Made by a program: the position numbers and the translations under genes
The notes under the pieces: generated by a model
Told to the model about the DNA's origin: nothing
Databases searched by the model: none
Seen by the model: the letters and a program-made list of their open reading frames with translations, nothing else
Shown here: one piece after another, positions 51,225 to 60,600 of the stretch
Position numbering within the stretch: the stretch's first letter is position 1
How the letters are laid out: every line of letters starts with the position of its first letter
DNA from: Paenibacillus durus ATCC 35681
GTDB lineage: Bacteria; Bacillota; Bacilli; Paenibacillales; Paenibacillaceae
Assembly: GCF_000993825.1 (NCBI RefSeq)
Contig: NZ_CP011114.1
Location: 620,001-684,000 of the forward strand
Length of the DNA stretch: 64,000 bases
Direction of reading: 5' to 3'

Positions 51225-52274
51225 GTGAATGGAATATTTTATCTGCTGCGCTTTGTGCTGCATCTGCTGATCGTCTGGGGGATTTGGCTGCTCATTAGAC
51301 CGCTCACGGAACAGGGCATACGGTATTTTTCGGCCCCAATAACTCACCTGCTCCTTCGCAGAAGGAAGCTTCTCGGACAAAAGGCAGGTGGACTCCCTAA
51401 AAAACTGCCGTTTTACGGACATTTGGACAACCTGCTCTACTTCACCAAGCGAAACTATGAGCCGGGAATCACTGTGCTGCGGTTCATGCTGCAATCCGGT
51501 ATTTTGGCCGCTGCCGTATTCTTGTCCGGTCTGTTGACGCTCCGCGAGCTTCCTGGACATTTGGCCTTTCATAATCCTTTTTTGGAGGGAGTGTCGTTTG
51601 ACAGCGGCCGTCCTTTGCAGGATTGGTGGCGGCTGCCTCTGTTTTTGGCGGTCCTCGCCGGGATGCTGCCCTACCTGCGGCTGCGGTATGTCTGTGCGCA
51701 TAACAAGGTGAAAGGAAGTTACCATCTACTGGATGTGGTGAAGATCGCCGCGAAGTTTACGCACCTGCCTGTCGACGCGCTGCTGGGCAAAACCGCCGAT
51801 TTTTTGGACGAAGACAATGTACTTGTGACGCCGTTAAAGATACTGGCTTCCTCCTTCGCCAATTACAGTAATGAGCATGAGCTTTTTGAGGAGGCGCAGC
51901 GTTTTGCCCAAGCGGTTGGCACCACTTTTGCCGTCGAATTCGTCTCGGATCTGCTGTACTGCGAGAAGGAGGGGAGCTTTTATCTGAAAAATTCGCTGCT
52001 GATGCTTAACCGCTCTATGGAGCAGCAGCGGGAAACGATTCTGACCGTCAAGGCGAACAGCCGGGATGCGATCAGTCTGGGGCTATATGGCAATCTGGTT
52101 GTGCTGTTCTTTTCCATCGGGACTTTCATGTATATGCTGAAGCCTGGCGTCTATTTTCGTCTGCAGTTTCAGACCAAAGCCGGTTTGACTTTTCTGATGG
52201 TGATTGTCTCAGGTCTGTTTCTGTCCTTTGTGATCAGCAGCGTACTGGCCAAGCCGAAACTCGATTATCACTGA
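51225..52274 (+). CDS. Membrane protein in the TadB position of the second locus
   Basis: A 349-residue protein with spans near the N-terminus (FYLLRFVLHLLIVWGIWLLI), around residue 95 and 140, and two at the end (LYGNLVVLFFSIGTFMYMLK, and FLMVIVSGLFLSFVISSVLA). The cytoplasmic middle contains LLDVVKIAAKFTHLPVDALL and VGTTFAVEFVSDLLYCEKEG, reminiscent of but not clearly a type II secretion F domain. The start is chosen as GTG at 51225, eight bases after AAGGCGG. Likely platform protein; homology not proven. Confidence 0.65.
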   Translation: MNGIFYLLRFVLHLLIVWGIWLLIRPLTEQGIRYFSAPITHLLLRRRKLLGQKAGGLPKKLPFYGHLDNLLYFTKRNYEPGITVLRFMLQSGILAAAVFLSGLLTLRELPGHLAFHNPFLEGVSFDSGRPLQDWWRLPLFLAVLAGMLPYLRLRYVCAHNKVKGSYHLLDVVKIAAKFTHLPVDALLGKTADFLDEDNVLVTPLKILASSFANYSNEHELFEEAQRFAQAVGTTFAVEFVSDLLYCEKEGSFYLKNSLLMLNRSMEQQRETILTVKANSRDAISLGLYGNLVVLFFSIGTFMYMLKPGVYFRLQFQTKAGLTFLMVIVSGLFLSFVISSVLAKPKLDYH

Positions 52275-52284
52275 GGAGATACGT

Positions 52285-53154
52285 ATGGACAGATTATTTG
52301 TACTAACCGCCGTAATCGGAATCGTCTATCTCGCTTTACTTGTGTTCGTCAGCAGCACGGGAAAAAGGGAGCGGTATATGCTGCGTCTGCAGCAGAGGTG
52401 GCAAGGATTCGGTGAACGTCTGGAAAATAGCAGGCTTCAGCAGCTTCTTTATGCCAGCGGCCTGACTGTATCTGCGCGGAAAGTCACGCTGTTTCGTTAT
52501 TTGGCGGTCTTTCTCTATCTGCTTGTAAAAGTGCTCGGCGATTATATCCGCGGCTTGCCGTTTAGCGCATATGATTTGCTGATCGCCGCATTGATTATCG
52601 GTGTTACGAGTCCTGCCCGCTACCTTCCGTTCGGCTGGCTGCTCTCCTGGCTGCATCAGAGATCTGTCGTTCAAAAGGATGGCGAACTGATCTCGTTTCT
52701 CCGGCTGTATGAGAACAACAGGCTTCGCAGGCGGGGATACGTGCAGTTTGGCGCTTTCTGCGCCGGGGCTGCCGGACATTTTGTCCACATCCGTCATGAT
52801 TTGTACGAGCTGTCGGAACGGGTGGTCGATGAGGGGCCGGAGCGGGCAATCGAATGGTTCTGCGACCGGTTTCCGGAGGGACATGCTTTTATCGGCGATA
52901 TCAGGTCCATTCTGCTGGCTACGGAGGGTATGGATGATGATACGGAGGCCGTCGCCTATTTGCGGGAGCAGGGGAAAATGATTGCTAAAATATCCAGCGA
53001 CCAATACCTGCGCAAGTGGTCTCTAATTGGGGACATTTCCTCGATTATTAACGTGATTCCGTCGATTGCCACCTTTTTGATGATCGTAACATTAGCCATG
53101 CAGTACATTATGCTGATCAAGGGGAATTTTAATGATCTTGGCCTGTTTCAATAA
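52285..53154 (+). CDS. Membrane protein in the TadC position of the second locus
   Basis: A 289-residue protein with an N-terminal span (FVLTAVIGIVYLALLVFVSS), a hydrophobic centre around residues 70-115 and a C-terminal span (VIPSIATFLMIVTLAMQYIM). The soluble part (GELISFLRLYENNRLRRRGY, then YELSERVVDEGPERAIEWFC) has a length and layout like TadC-type proteins, but a type II secretion F signature is weak. It follows the previous membrane protein by ten bases with GAGGAG upstream. Confidence 0.62.
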   Translation: MDRLFVLTAVIGIVYLALLVFVSSTGKRERYMLRLQQRWQGFGERLENSRLQQLLYASGLTVSARKVTLFRYLAVFLYLLVKVLGDYIRGLPFSAYDLLIAALIIGVTSPARYLPFGWLLSWLHQRSVVQKDGELISFLRLYENNRLRRRGYVQFGAFCAGAAGHFVHIRHDLYELSERVVDEGPERAIEWFCDRFPEGHAFIGDIRSILLATEGMDDDTEAVAYLREQGKMIAKISSDQYLRKWSLIGDISSIINVIPSIATFLMIVTLAMQYIMLIKGNFNDLGLFQ

Positions 53155-53212
53155 ATATTTGTCATATTCAATCAGCATATAAAAAAATAAAATGAAAAGG
53201 GAGATATTAACA

Positions 53213-53419
53213 ATGAAAAAAGATGCTATTTCTGCGGGGCTGTTTATCGCAATCGGGTTTCTGTGTGTCGCTATCGTGATCGCCGTTCTGATTCCAGTCG
53301 TAAGAGATGTTATAGATGATGCCGACGATAACCGTCCGACCGTACCGGCGGTCAGTATGACGCAGCCGCTTAACTCTGCCGATCCGACGTCTGACGCACC
53401 GTTCAGTCTAGGAGCCTAA
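53213..53419 (+). CDS. Twin membrane micro-protein 1 (possible pseudopilin)
   Basis: A 68-residue protein with the start at ATG 53213, nine bases after AAGGGAG. It opens MKKDAISAGLFIAIGFLCVA and continues as a long hydrophobic helix, then an Asp-rich stretch (DVIDDADDN) and a polar Pro/Ser/Thr tail. Its first 20 residues are nearly the same as in the next gene. Size and layout recall class IVb pilins, but there is no Gly-(x4)-Glu site. Function unknown. Confidence 0.65.
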   Translation: MKKDAISAGLFIAIGFLCVAIVIAVLIPVVRDVIDDADDNRPTVPAVSMTQPLNSADPTSDAPFSLGA

Positions 53420-53425
53420 CAGCCG

Positions 53426-53569
53426 ATGAAAAAAGATTCGATCTCGGTTGCCTTGTTTCTCGCCATCGGATTTATTATTGCCGGAATCTTCATCACGTCC
53501 GCCACTGGGATGATCGGCAGCAGCCAGGATGACATTATCGCTCATACGAAGCAGGTTGAGCAGTACTAG
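53426..53569 (+). CDS. Twin membrane micro-protein 2, paralogue of the preceding gene
   Basis: A 47-residue reading frame opening MKKDSISVALFLAIGFIIAG, then a hydrophobic helix and a polar tail (SSQDDIIAHTKQVEQY). It shares the MKKD-IS-(x)-LF-AIGF pattern with the 68-residue protein six bases upstream. AGGAG lies eleven bases before the ATG, inside the end of that gene. It is best explained as a tandem duplicate. Too short for routine annotation. Confidence 0.62.
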   Translation: MKKDSISVALFLAIGFIIAGIFITSATGMIGSSQDDIIAHTKQVEQY

Positions 53570-53625
53570 CCGAATTTTTGGTCCTGCCGATCTTACGGCG
53601 TTTGAAAGGAGCACGCATTTAGACT

Positions 53626-54006
53626 ATGAAGGCGACTGTTCTTCGGGCTTTGTTTATGTGGCTGGTCTTGTTTATTATTTTGCAGCCGATCTTTACCTAC
53701 ATCGATTATTTGCTGGATTTGCAGGTCAAGGCCAACACCTCTTACCTTACACAAAAGGCTGCAACCGAAGGAATGGTAACCGCTGGTATGCGAAGCGAAG
53801 TCGTGAGCAATCTGAAGGCTTTGGGATTTTCGGATTCGTCCATTGAAATTACGAGCAGCTCAGAGACGGTTCAAGAGAGAGAAAAGAGACTTGATGTGTA
53901 TGTCAAAGCTCCGCGGATTTCCATGTTTCCGTATAACTTTTCCGGCGGGACGCAGCCTTCGTATTATTACGGCCATGGTTCTATTATGAGCGAATATCTC
54001 GATTAA
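53626..54006 (+). CDS. Membrane-anchored TadE-like protein (second locus)
   Basis: A 126-residue protein with one N-terminal membrane segment (LFMWLVLFIILQPIFTYIDY) and an extracellular part containing SYLTQKAATEGMVTAGMRSE, followed by a strand-rich region ending in a Tyr/Gly-rich tail. The topology is as in TadE/F-type or DUF4320-like pseudopilins. A stop codon two triplets upstream fixes the ATG. The ribosome site (AAGGAG) is 14 bases away, unusually far. Confidence 0.6.
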   Translation: MKATVLRALFMWLVLFIILQPIFTYIDYLLDLQVKANTSYLTQKAATEGMVTAGMRSEVVSNLKALGFSDSSIEITSSSETVQEREKRLDVYVKAPRISMFPYNFSGGTQPSYYYGHGSIMSEYLD

Positions 54007-54015
54007 GGTGACATT

Positions 54016-54513
54016 ATGGATTACGTTATCAAGCTTGCCTTTGTACTGCTGATCTTTATTTATGGCTGGTTTTTTCAGGCGCAGAATCAGGAATGGGACA
54101 TTGAGCGGGAACTGCTCAAACACGCGAACAACATGGCTGTCCACGATGCCGCCCAGGAAATGGACGAGTCGGAACGTGCGGAAGGACGGTTGATTATCGA
54201 TCAGGACGCGGCGGAAGCAAGTTTTAAGGAAACGCTGGAAGCCAATCTCGGACTGGATGACAGCCTCACTCCCCGTACCGGTAGCCGCCTTCGTTCCAAA
54301 GTGGAAGTCGTCGAGTTCAAGGTGATCGATGAATCCTCGGGTGTTACCTTCCCATTCCTCTATGAAGACAGCCGTTACGGAATTACGAAGTATATACAAG
54401 GACCCTCTGTAATTGCCGTTATAAAAACTAAGCATCCGGTGCTGATCGCAAGAGCCAAAAATCAGGCAGACATCCAGGTGCCGGCGATTCAGGAGTACAA
54501 GTATAACAAGTAG
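54016..54513 (+). CDS. Membrane-anchored hypothetical protein (end of second locus)
   Basis: A 165-residue protein with an N-terminal membrane segment (IKLAFVLLIFIYGWFFQAQN), then a helix with LLKHANNMAVHDAAQEMDES, and a strand-rich C-terminal half. The helix after the membrane span resembles the region that follows the anchor in TadE-like proteins. It begins nine bases after the previous gene with AAGGTGA upstream. No family recognised; probably another minor-pilin-like component. Confidence 0.58.
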   Translation: MDYVIKLAFVLLIFIYGWFFQAQNQEWDIERELLKHANNMAVHDAAQEMDESERAEGRLIIDQDAAEASFKETLEANLGLDDSLTPRTGSRLRSKVEVVEFKVIDESSGVTFPFLYEDSRYGITKYIQGPSVIAVIKTKHPVLIARAKNQADIQVPAIQEYKYNK

Positions 54514-54607
54514 CAGTCTGGATTCGAGGACGCCATTTTGAAGGACAGTGGCGCGGTTTGGGTCTGCTGGAATTTCCGGTTCCGGGCCGCCGCTCATTGC
54601 CCTTCAG

Positions 54608-54661
54608 TTTATCGGCAAGGAGCTTTCCCTCTGCTAGGTGCAGAGAGTCTTTGCCGATAAA
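54608..54661 (+). repeat. Large imperfect hairpin between the second Tad locus and secreted-protein genes
   Basis: TTTATCGGCAA (54608-54618) pairs perfectly with TTGCCGATAAA (54651-54661), and an inner CTCTGC/GCAGAG stem closes a TAGGT loop, with an asymmetric bulge between. No T-run follows directly, so its role as terminator is uncertain. Confidence 0.65.
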
Positions 54662-54691
54662 TCACACAAATATTATTTTAGGGAGAGATCA

Positions 54692-55321
54692 ATGATGAAA
54701 AAAACGATTCTGAATGTAAGTACAGTTGCGCTGCTGCTCACGCAAATGTTTTCCGTTGGGGGAGCTTCGGCTAAAGCTGTGGACACAGCAGCACCGCGTG
54801 TGGCAACGACAGTTACGGCTAAGGCAACGGCTCCAGTGATGACGGATAATCTGTTTAAGTATGGCTTGAAAAAGGATGTAGAGCTGCCCGTCACCGTAAC
54901 GGCCGGGGGGCTGAGTTATACGCTGGAGAAGATCATGATCTATGATATTAACTCTAAAGAAGCAGTTACTTTGCGGAAAACCTATAAATATGGTTCTCAG
55001 TCTGGGCTAGTTGCAAATCCGAAATATTTTGTTTGGACCAAAATCACTGTAAAAAACAATAGCAAAAAGACGGTAGATAATATTAGTGGTGAGAAGTGGA
55101 CCCTTAGTTTTAGAGGGTTATATAGTCTTGATCCTGTAAGGAACTTTTCGCGTATGGAAAAAACGAATGATCAATCGGCTCTTAATTGGATGGAATTGAA
55201 ACCTGGACAACAGTTGACAACCTACCAAGCTTTTATGTATGCAAAAGATTTTCAATACTTCGTTATTCGCTTGTTCTATGATGGTCAATTCGCTGAAAAA
55301 TATGTTGTGGAAGACCTGTAA
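54692..55321 (+). CDS. Secreted protein with Ig-like (DUF4352-like) domain
   Basis: A 209-residue protein with a signal peptide (MMKKTILNVSTVALLLTQMF, cleavage likely after SAKA around residue 29). The mature part has FVWTKITVKNNSKKTVDNIS and a strand-rich fold like extracellular DUF4352 or Ig-like domains. AGGGAGAG precedes the ATG. The second half is visibly AT-richer than the Tad genes. It is first of three secreted-protein genes; it may sit on the cell surface or in the wall. Function unknown. Confidence 0.7.
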   Translation: MMKKTILNVSTVALLLTQMFSVGGASAKAVDTAAPRVATTVTAKATAPVMTDNLFKYGLKKDVELPVTVTAGGLSYTLEKIMIYDINSKEAVTLRKTYKYGSQSGLVANPKYFVWTKITVKNNSKKTVDNISGEKWTLSFRGLYSLDPVRNFSRMEKTNDQSALNWMELKPGQQLTTYQAFMYAKDFQYFVIRLFYDGQFAEKYVVEDL

Positions 55322-55330
55322 GGGAATGAT

Positions 55331-57595
55331 ATGAGAAAACTAAAATATCTTTTATTAGCTATCATTTTTCTGGCGACAAGTTTCTCTCAGTCTGAATATG
55401 TTAGGGCGGCAAATTCTAAATCTGGTTCTGTAGCTATTCCGATTACAACAGGGCTAGTGGGATCTGATAATAGTGCCAAAACCTTCTACTTAGACCTGCC
55501 TAGTGGAGTTACAAGTTCTTCTATAGCTGCTAATACGCTTAAATATAATGGGACCAATGAAAAAATAGGCAATATTTCTATTGAAAATGGAAAGATAAAA
55601 ATCACCTTAAAAGGTACGCAAAATTCTAAACTACTCGATAAAGTACAAGGCTACAGAGCTTCTTACGAACAGATGTATATCACCAATATCTACAATTCAA
55701 TTTGGCTTTATTCTGACGGAAGACGATGGCAAATCAATGAATATGATGAGAATAATGATCGAATGAAGACAAAAGATGTTAATGCAACTGATGGCTATCC
55801 CTCACAGAACCCGCCCAGGACGGTAGTCACGGCTGGACCATTACAGGATCAGACGTATCTTAAATGGTACAACGGCTCAAAGACTGAAGTTATTGACTCA
55901 GCGGATATCATTTCATCTTCGATTACACCAGTTTTATTTCAATGGAGTGATTATGTTTACAAAAAACCCACTATAAAAAACGGAAGAATTATTATAAATT
56001 ACTATATTCCTAACAGTACACCTTGGAAGAGTGAACCGGACGATGGATTAAGCGGGAAAGCGGAAGGACGACAATACTTCGCTAATATTATCTATTACTA
56101 CGAAGCCAAAGCCAGAGTCACTACCTATAGCTATGGCGGAACCGTCACCTTTGACTACGGATTACCGGATGAAGTCACGTTGACCGGTTCCGCCATCCTT
56201 GAACAGCCGAATCCAAATCCAGCGAAGTTCGAGAACAAGAATGTGCCAGTCAAGATCACCGTAAAAGGTGAGCTTCTGGCATATAACGATTCCTCTAACA
56301 TCGGAGAATGGGTATTTTATGTTAAAGAGAAGAACAATGAAAGCTCGCTTAAAACTAAAAAAATGTATACCAAGACCCTAACCGCAAACGAATCATTTAG
56401 TTTTGAAATTCCCAAGGTAAAGGTGACAGGGAGCAGCTTTAGTCAGGACTATGACCTGAGCGTAGTCGTGCGGTTTAAGAAACCAGTGGTGACCAAGACG
56501 GGAACAATTACCTCCTTGAAGGAATCCTTCTCGGCCAGAGCAGGCGTATATACAACGCCCAATCCACCGGGCAGCGGCTTTCCCGGCCCATCGTCACCCC
56601 CAGATCCTCCGCGTGAGATGAAGCCGCCTATAGCTCTTATCAACGCGCCAAGCAAGGTAAAAGCTGGACAAGAGTTTGAAGCCAGCGGCGCAGGCTCTTA
56701 TGATCCGGATGGTTTCATTAAAAGCTACTACTGGGATGCTCCGGGTGCTGAAGGAGAACTCATAGATAAGCCACGAGGAACCATTTGGTACGATAAAGAC
56801 CATTTGGGTGAACAAACGATTGCTTTGACTGTCGTGGATGATGAAATGATGACCGGAAGCACGAGCAAGGAAATCACCGTTATTGAACCCAAGCCGGACG
56901 CGTTGATCCGTGCCGAAGGCACATTGAAGCAAAACCGGAAGGTGATTATACAAAGCTACAGCAGCAGTCCTAAACATTACCCGCTAGTCGCCTCCAAAAC
57001 CAAAATCACCATCACCGCTATCTCAGGCGGGACGGACGCGGACATTAAATACAGCGGATCTTTAAATGGGGTATTCAGTAAAGAAGCTCTGTTTAAAAAG
57101 CCTGGACAATATAAAGCAACGATCTACGTGGAGAATACCTTGGGGCTTTCCGCGAGCAACGAAACGACGTTTGAAATTGTGCCCGATGAAAAGCCATTTG
57201 CTTACTTCACCCTTCCAGGTTCGGTATACCGTAATCCGGAAGACGGGAACCAAGCCACCATTTCAATCGATGACATGTCCTTTTCCCCGGATAAGGATAT
57301 TGTTGCGCGTAGACTTTGGGAATATCGGTATGATTCCAACAATAACGGAACCTTTACCGATGAACACTGGGTGATTTTTAATAATGAAAACTTAGATCGT
57401 CTGAATCTCAAGGTGCAGGAAGTCGGCCAGTACGAAGTACGATTAACGGTATTTGAAGAGTTTGGGCAGCCCACCATTGAAGAGTTTGTGACTCAAGCGG
57501 ATCGGCAATCCATAAGTTCAGAGAGTACCCAAAATGTAATCGAACGGATCTTCAAGGTGAAAAATCAGGCGCCGGATGTGGATTGGTCACGATAG
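55331..57595 (+). CDS. Secreted PKD-domain protein
   Basis: A 754-residue protein with a signal peptide (MRKLKYLLLAIIFLATSFSQ, cleavage likely near EYVRAA). The first 400 residues are strand-rich and unassigned, with an AT-rich coding sequence. A Pro-rich hinge (PPGSGFPGPSSPPDPP) then separates PKD/Ig-like repeats (ALINAPSKVKAGQEFEASGA, SYDPDGFIKSYYWDAPG, and PFAYFTLPGSVYRN). No LPXTG or other sorting signal ends the protein. It begins ten bases after the previous gene. Possibly a surface adhesin or substrate of the neighbouring apparatus. Confidence 0.75.
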   Translation: MRKLKYLLLAIIFLATSFSQSEYVRAANSKSGSVAIPITTGLVGSDNSAKTFYLDLPSGVTSSSIAANTLKYNGTNEKIGNISIENGKIKITLKGTQNSKLLDKVQGYRASYEQMYITNIYNSIWLYSDGRRWQINEYDENNDRMKTKDVNATDGYPSQNPPRTVVTAGPLQDQTYLKWYNGSKTEVIDSADIISSSITPVLFQWSDYVYKKPTIKNGRIIINYYIPNSTPWKSEPDDGLSGKAEGRQYFANIIYYYEAKARVTTYSYGGTVTFDYGLPDEVTLTGSAILEQPNPNPAKFENKNVPVKITVKGELLAYNDSSNIGEWVFYVKEKNNESSLKTKKMYTKTLTANESFSFEIPKVKVTGSSFSQDYDLSVVVRFKKPVVTKTGTITSLKESFSARAGVYTTPNPPGSGFPGPSSPPDPPREMKPPIALINAPSKVKAGQEFEASGAGSYDPDGFIKSYYWDAPGAEGELIDKPRGTIWYDKDHLGEQTIALTVVDDEMMTGSTSKEITVIEPKPDALIRAEGTLKQNRKVIIQSYSSSPKHYPLVASKTKITITAISGGTDADIKYSGSLNGVFSKEALFKKPGQYKATIYVENTLGLSASNETTFEIVPDEKPFAYFTLPGSVYRNPEDGNQATISIDDMSFSPDKDIVARRLWEYRYDSNNNGTFTDEHWVIFNNENLDRLNLKVQEVGQYEVRLTVFEEFGQPTIEEFVTQADRQSISSESTQNVIERIFKVKNQAPDVDWSR

Positions 57596-57605
57596 AAAGG
57601 AAACA

Positions 57606-60600
57606 ATGATGCAGAGGTTAAAAAAATCCGTCTCAACGTTTATGGCCGTTGTGCTATTGCTTCTTACATTCCCCGAAGTTTTTTCGGGGAATGTTCAGGT
57701 AAAGGCTGCAAGCAGTAATCCAAATGTGATTAATTTTGTGGATATACGCATTGATCCATTTACTCGAATAAGTCCTTATGACCCGAGCATGGGGAATATT
57801 GGTGCTTTAACTTTAGAGATGCCTGGTTTAACGCTAAAAAATGTTCGGTTCAATTTAATTAATAAACATTTGGAATATGATATTGTACCCGATGGTCCAT
57901 TCATCCTAAAAACAGACTCTCACGTATATTGGTGGGAAAACATGGAACGAAATAGATATGTTACTATTGCCACATGGCTCCAAAGTGCTAATACCGGGAT
58001 GAAGGGGAGGTATACGGCTTGGCAAACAATTGAGTATCCAGGTGCTGGGACGGCCCACACGATGTCATTTGATGTATCCCGCCCTCCTGACGGGGATTCG
58101 TATCTAGAATGGAATTATGATGTTCCTAGTCAGGTTGGTATTTATTTTACGGCCCGCGATATACAATCAGAGCCGGGAAATGCATTGAATGGGTGGAGCA
58201 ACCTAGTCATGTTTGATGTGACCAAGCCACTCATTATTAATTCGGCCCCATCGCTCACCATCACGACCCCAAGCGAGCAGCAGCTTTTAAATGAGCCGGG
58301 CTTCAGCGGAATGAACATTGAAGGATATGTCCGCGATGTTGACAACAATGATCTGGTCGTCAGTGCGGAGATCCCCAATGTATTTTATAAGAAGGTGACT
58401 ATTCCCCAAGCTCTAATCAATAAACCGTTCTCCATTCCCATCGATGTTTTAGGTGACAGTATTCCACCCGGTCATCATACGATAATTGTCAAAGTTGTCG
58501 ATCCGTATAATTATAAGGACGAAAAAACGATGACCGTGAATGTCTCCTATAGGCTCAGGAACAAATCCTTCATTTTAATCAATACGCCGGTTGATATCGG
58601 TACCAGCTACAAAGATTACGAAGGCGATCCCAAGCATCAGGAACGGTACAGGTACGACCATGATCCGAACTTTTTTGATAATTCAATGGGGATCATTTCA
58701 GATAGCGGGCTGTGGCGTTCGACAAAATATAATTCTTTTCCTTACACCGGAGTGTACACCGCTACTTTTCAGGCCAAGGACAATCCCAAAAACGATGACA
58801 GGTTCGATAACTACCGGCTATGGAGCCGGGACAATCTATCTTCCATGACGTATCATGTCCACCGTAAACCGGTTGCGCTATTTGCAGCAAAGCTTGTGGA
58901 CGGGAGCCTTCAATTAACGGACAGCTCATACGATCTAGATCATATCACGGCATCCAGTAAAGGCTTGATCGACTGGCAATGGCAGTACAAAAAAACCGAA
59001 GCTGAAACGTGGACGGACGGTCAGCCGCCTGCTCAATTGCCGACAGTCGAGCAATATGACATTCGCCTAAGAGTACGTGACATGGACGGGGAAAATGGAG
59101 TGGGCGTATGGAGCGATTGGTGCCTGCGGACGGTTGGCAGTGGAAGCAACCTCCCGCCGGTTGCGGTATTCACCGTAAATCCGAATATCGTCTCTTACCG
59201 CAAGGCCACCACCATTACGGACAAGTCCTTTGATCCGGATAATGATCCTCTGGATATTTATAGCTGGTCAGTGGTCAAGGATGGCTGGAATACGGTGTGG
59301 TCGCATTGGGGAGGGCCGACTACGCCGCCTAATATCGCAGCATTCGGGATCGGCAATTATCAGATTAATTTGCAGGTGCATGACAACCGCGGCCTATGGT
59401 CGGAAACGTACAGTCAGTCCGTACAGGTAATGAATCATCCACCGGCAGCCGCATTTTATATGCCGCCTGAAGTGTACCGGGATACGGTCATTACGATGGA
59501 AAACATGACTCCCGATCCGGACGAAGACGGAGATAACCTATCCTATTCCTGGAACGCAAGGATTAATAACAGTCCCTATTATTATGCTGGCAGCAACCGC
59601 AACCAGGTTCTGACGATTCGCGATCTTATCGCAAACAACGGCATTTCTCTACAGCAGGCCATTTCGGAGGGATGGGAAATGCGTCTTACGGCATCTGACG
59701 GTTCGCTGAGTTCAAACGCCACACGCTTGTTCACCGTGAAAAATCATATTCCAACAGCGGCAATCGTAGGTCCGGATTCCGTGTTCCAATATGATACGAA
59801 GCAGTACACATCTAGTGATGAGGATGGAGATCCTTCAGATGCGGCCAGCCTGCAGTATTATTGGAAAGTCACGGATAGCGACGGGCAGACAACCATTTAT
59901 CGTACGCCAAACATAGAGATCGATTTCCCTGAACCGGGCGTGTATACGTTGGAGCATTGGGTCGTGGACCAGATCGGCGACAAGTCCAATGTCGTCTCGC
60001 TGAAAGTAAATGCTGCGCAGAATTTGGCTCCTTTTATGACGTTGACATCTCCTCTCGGTACTGTAGGCAATCCGACTGTGCTTGATGCTGAAAAGCAAGG
60101 AGATCCATTAATCCAGTGGACATACGCCGATCCGGAGAATGACCCGCAGGAAAAATACCGTCTGGAGTTCTTTACGAAAGACAGCCTGCTTACCAAAACG
60201 GTAGAAAATTCGGATAGCACCGGCCTGCTTCGGAAGTATCAAGTGCCTAACCTAACATTTGAACGGTTTGAACTGTTCTCCGTATATGGACGTGCGTATT
60301 CCAAGAACAGCTGGTCGGAAATCTCCAACGAGAAAGCGTTCATTATCGACAATCCTCCGGTTCCGGGCTTCTCTTTAACTACAGACACCGGAAAGGATGC
60401 AACCCAAACGCCGATTTTTCGGACCGATGTCTTACAGATTACTGGCACTGCTCATGACGATGACGAGGCGAAGGGTGACAGCCTAACCTATAAATATTAC
60501 CTGAAACCGAGCGGAGGAACCGAAGGCTTAATCAGCACATCCGAAAGCTTTACAAAACAATTCACAACCAACGACACGTTTACGATCCGCCAGGTGGTGA

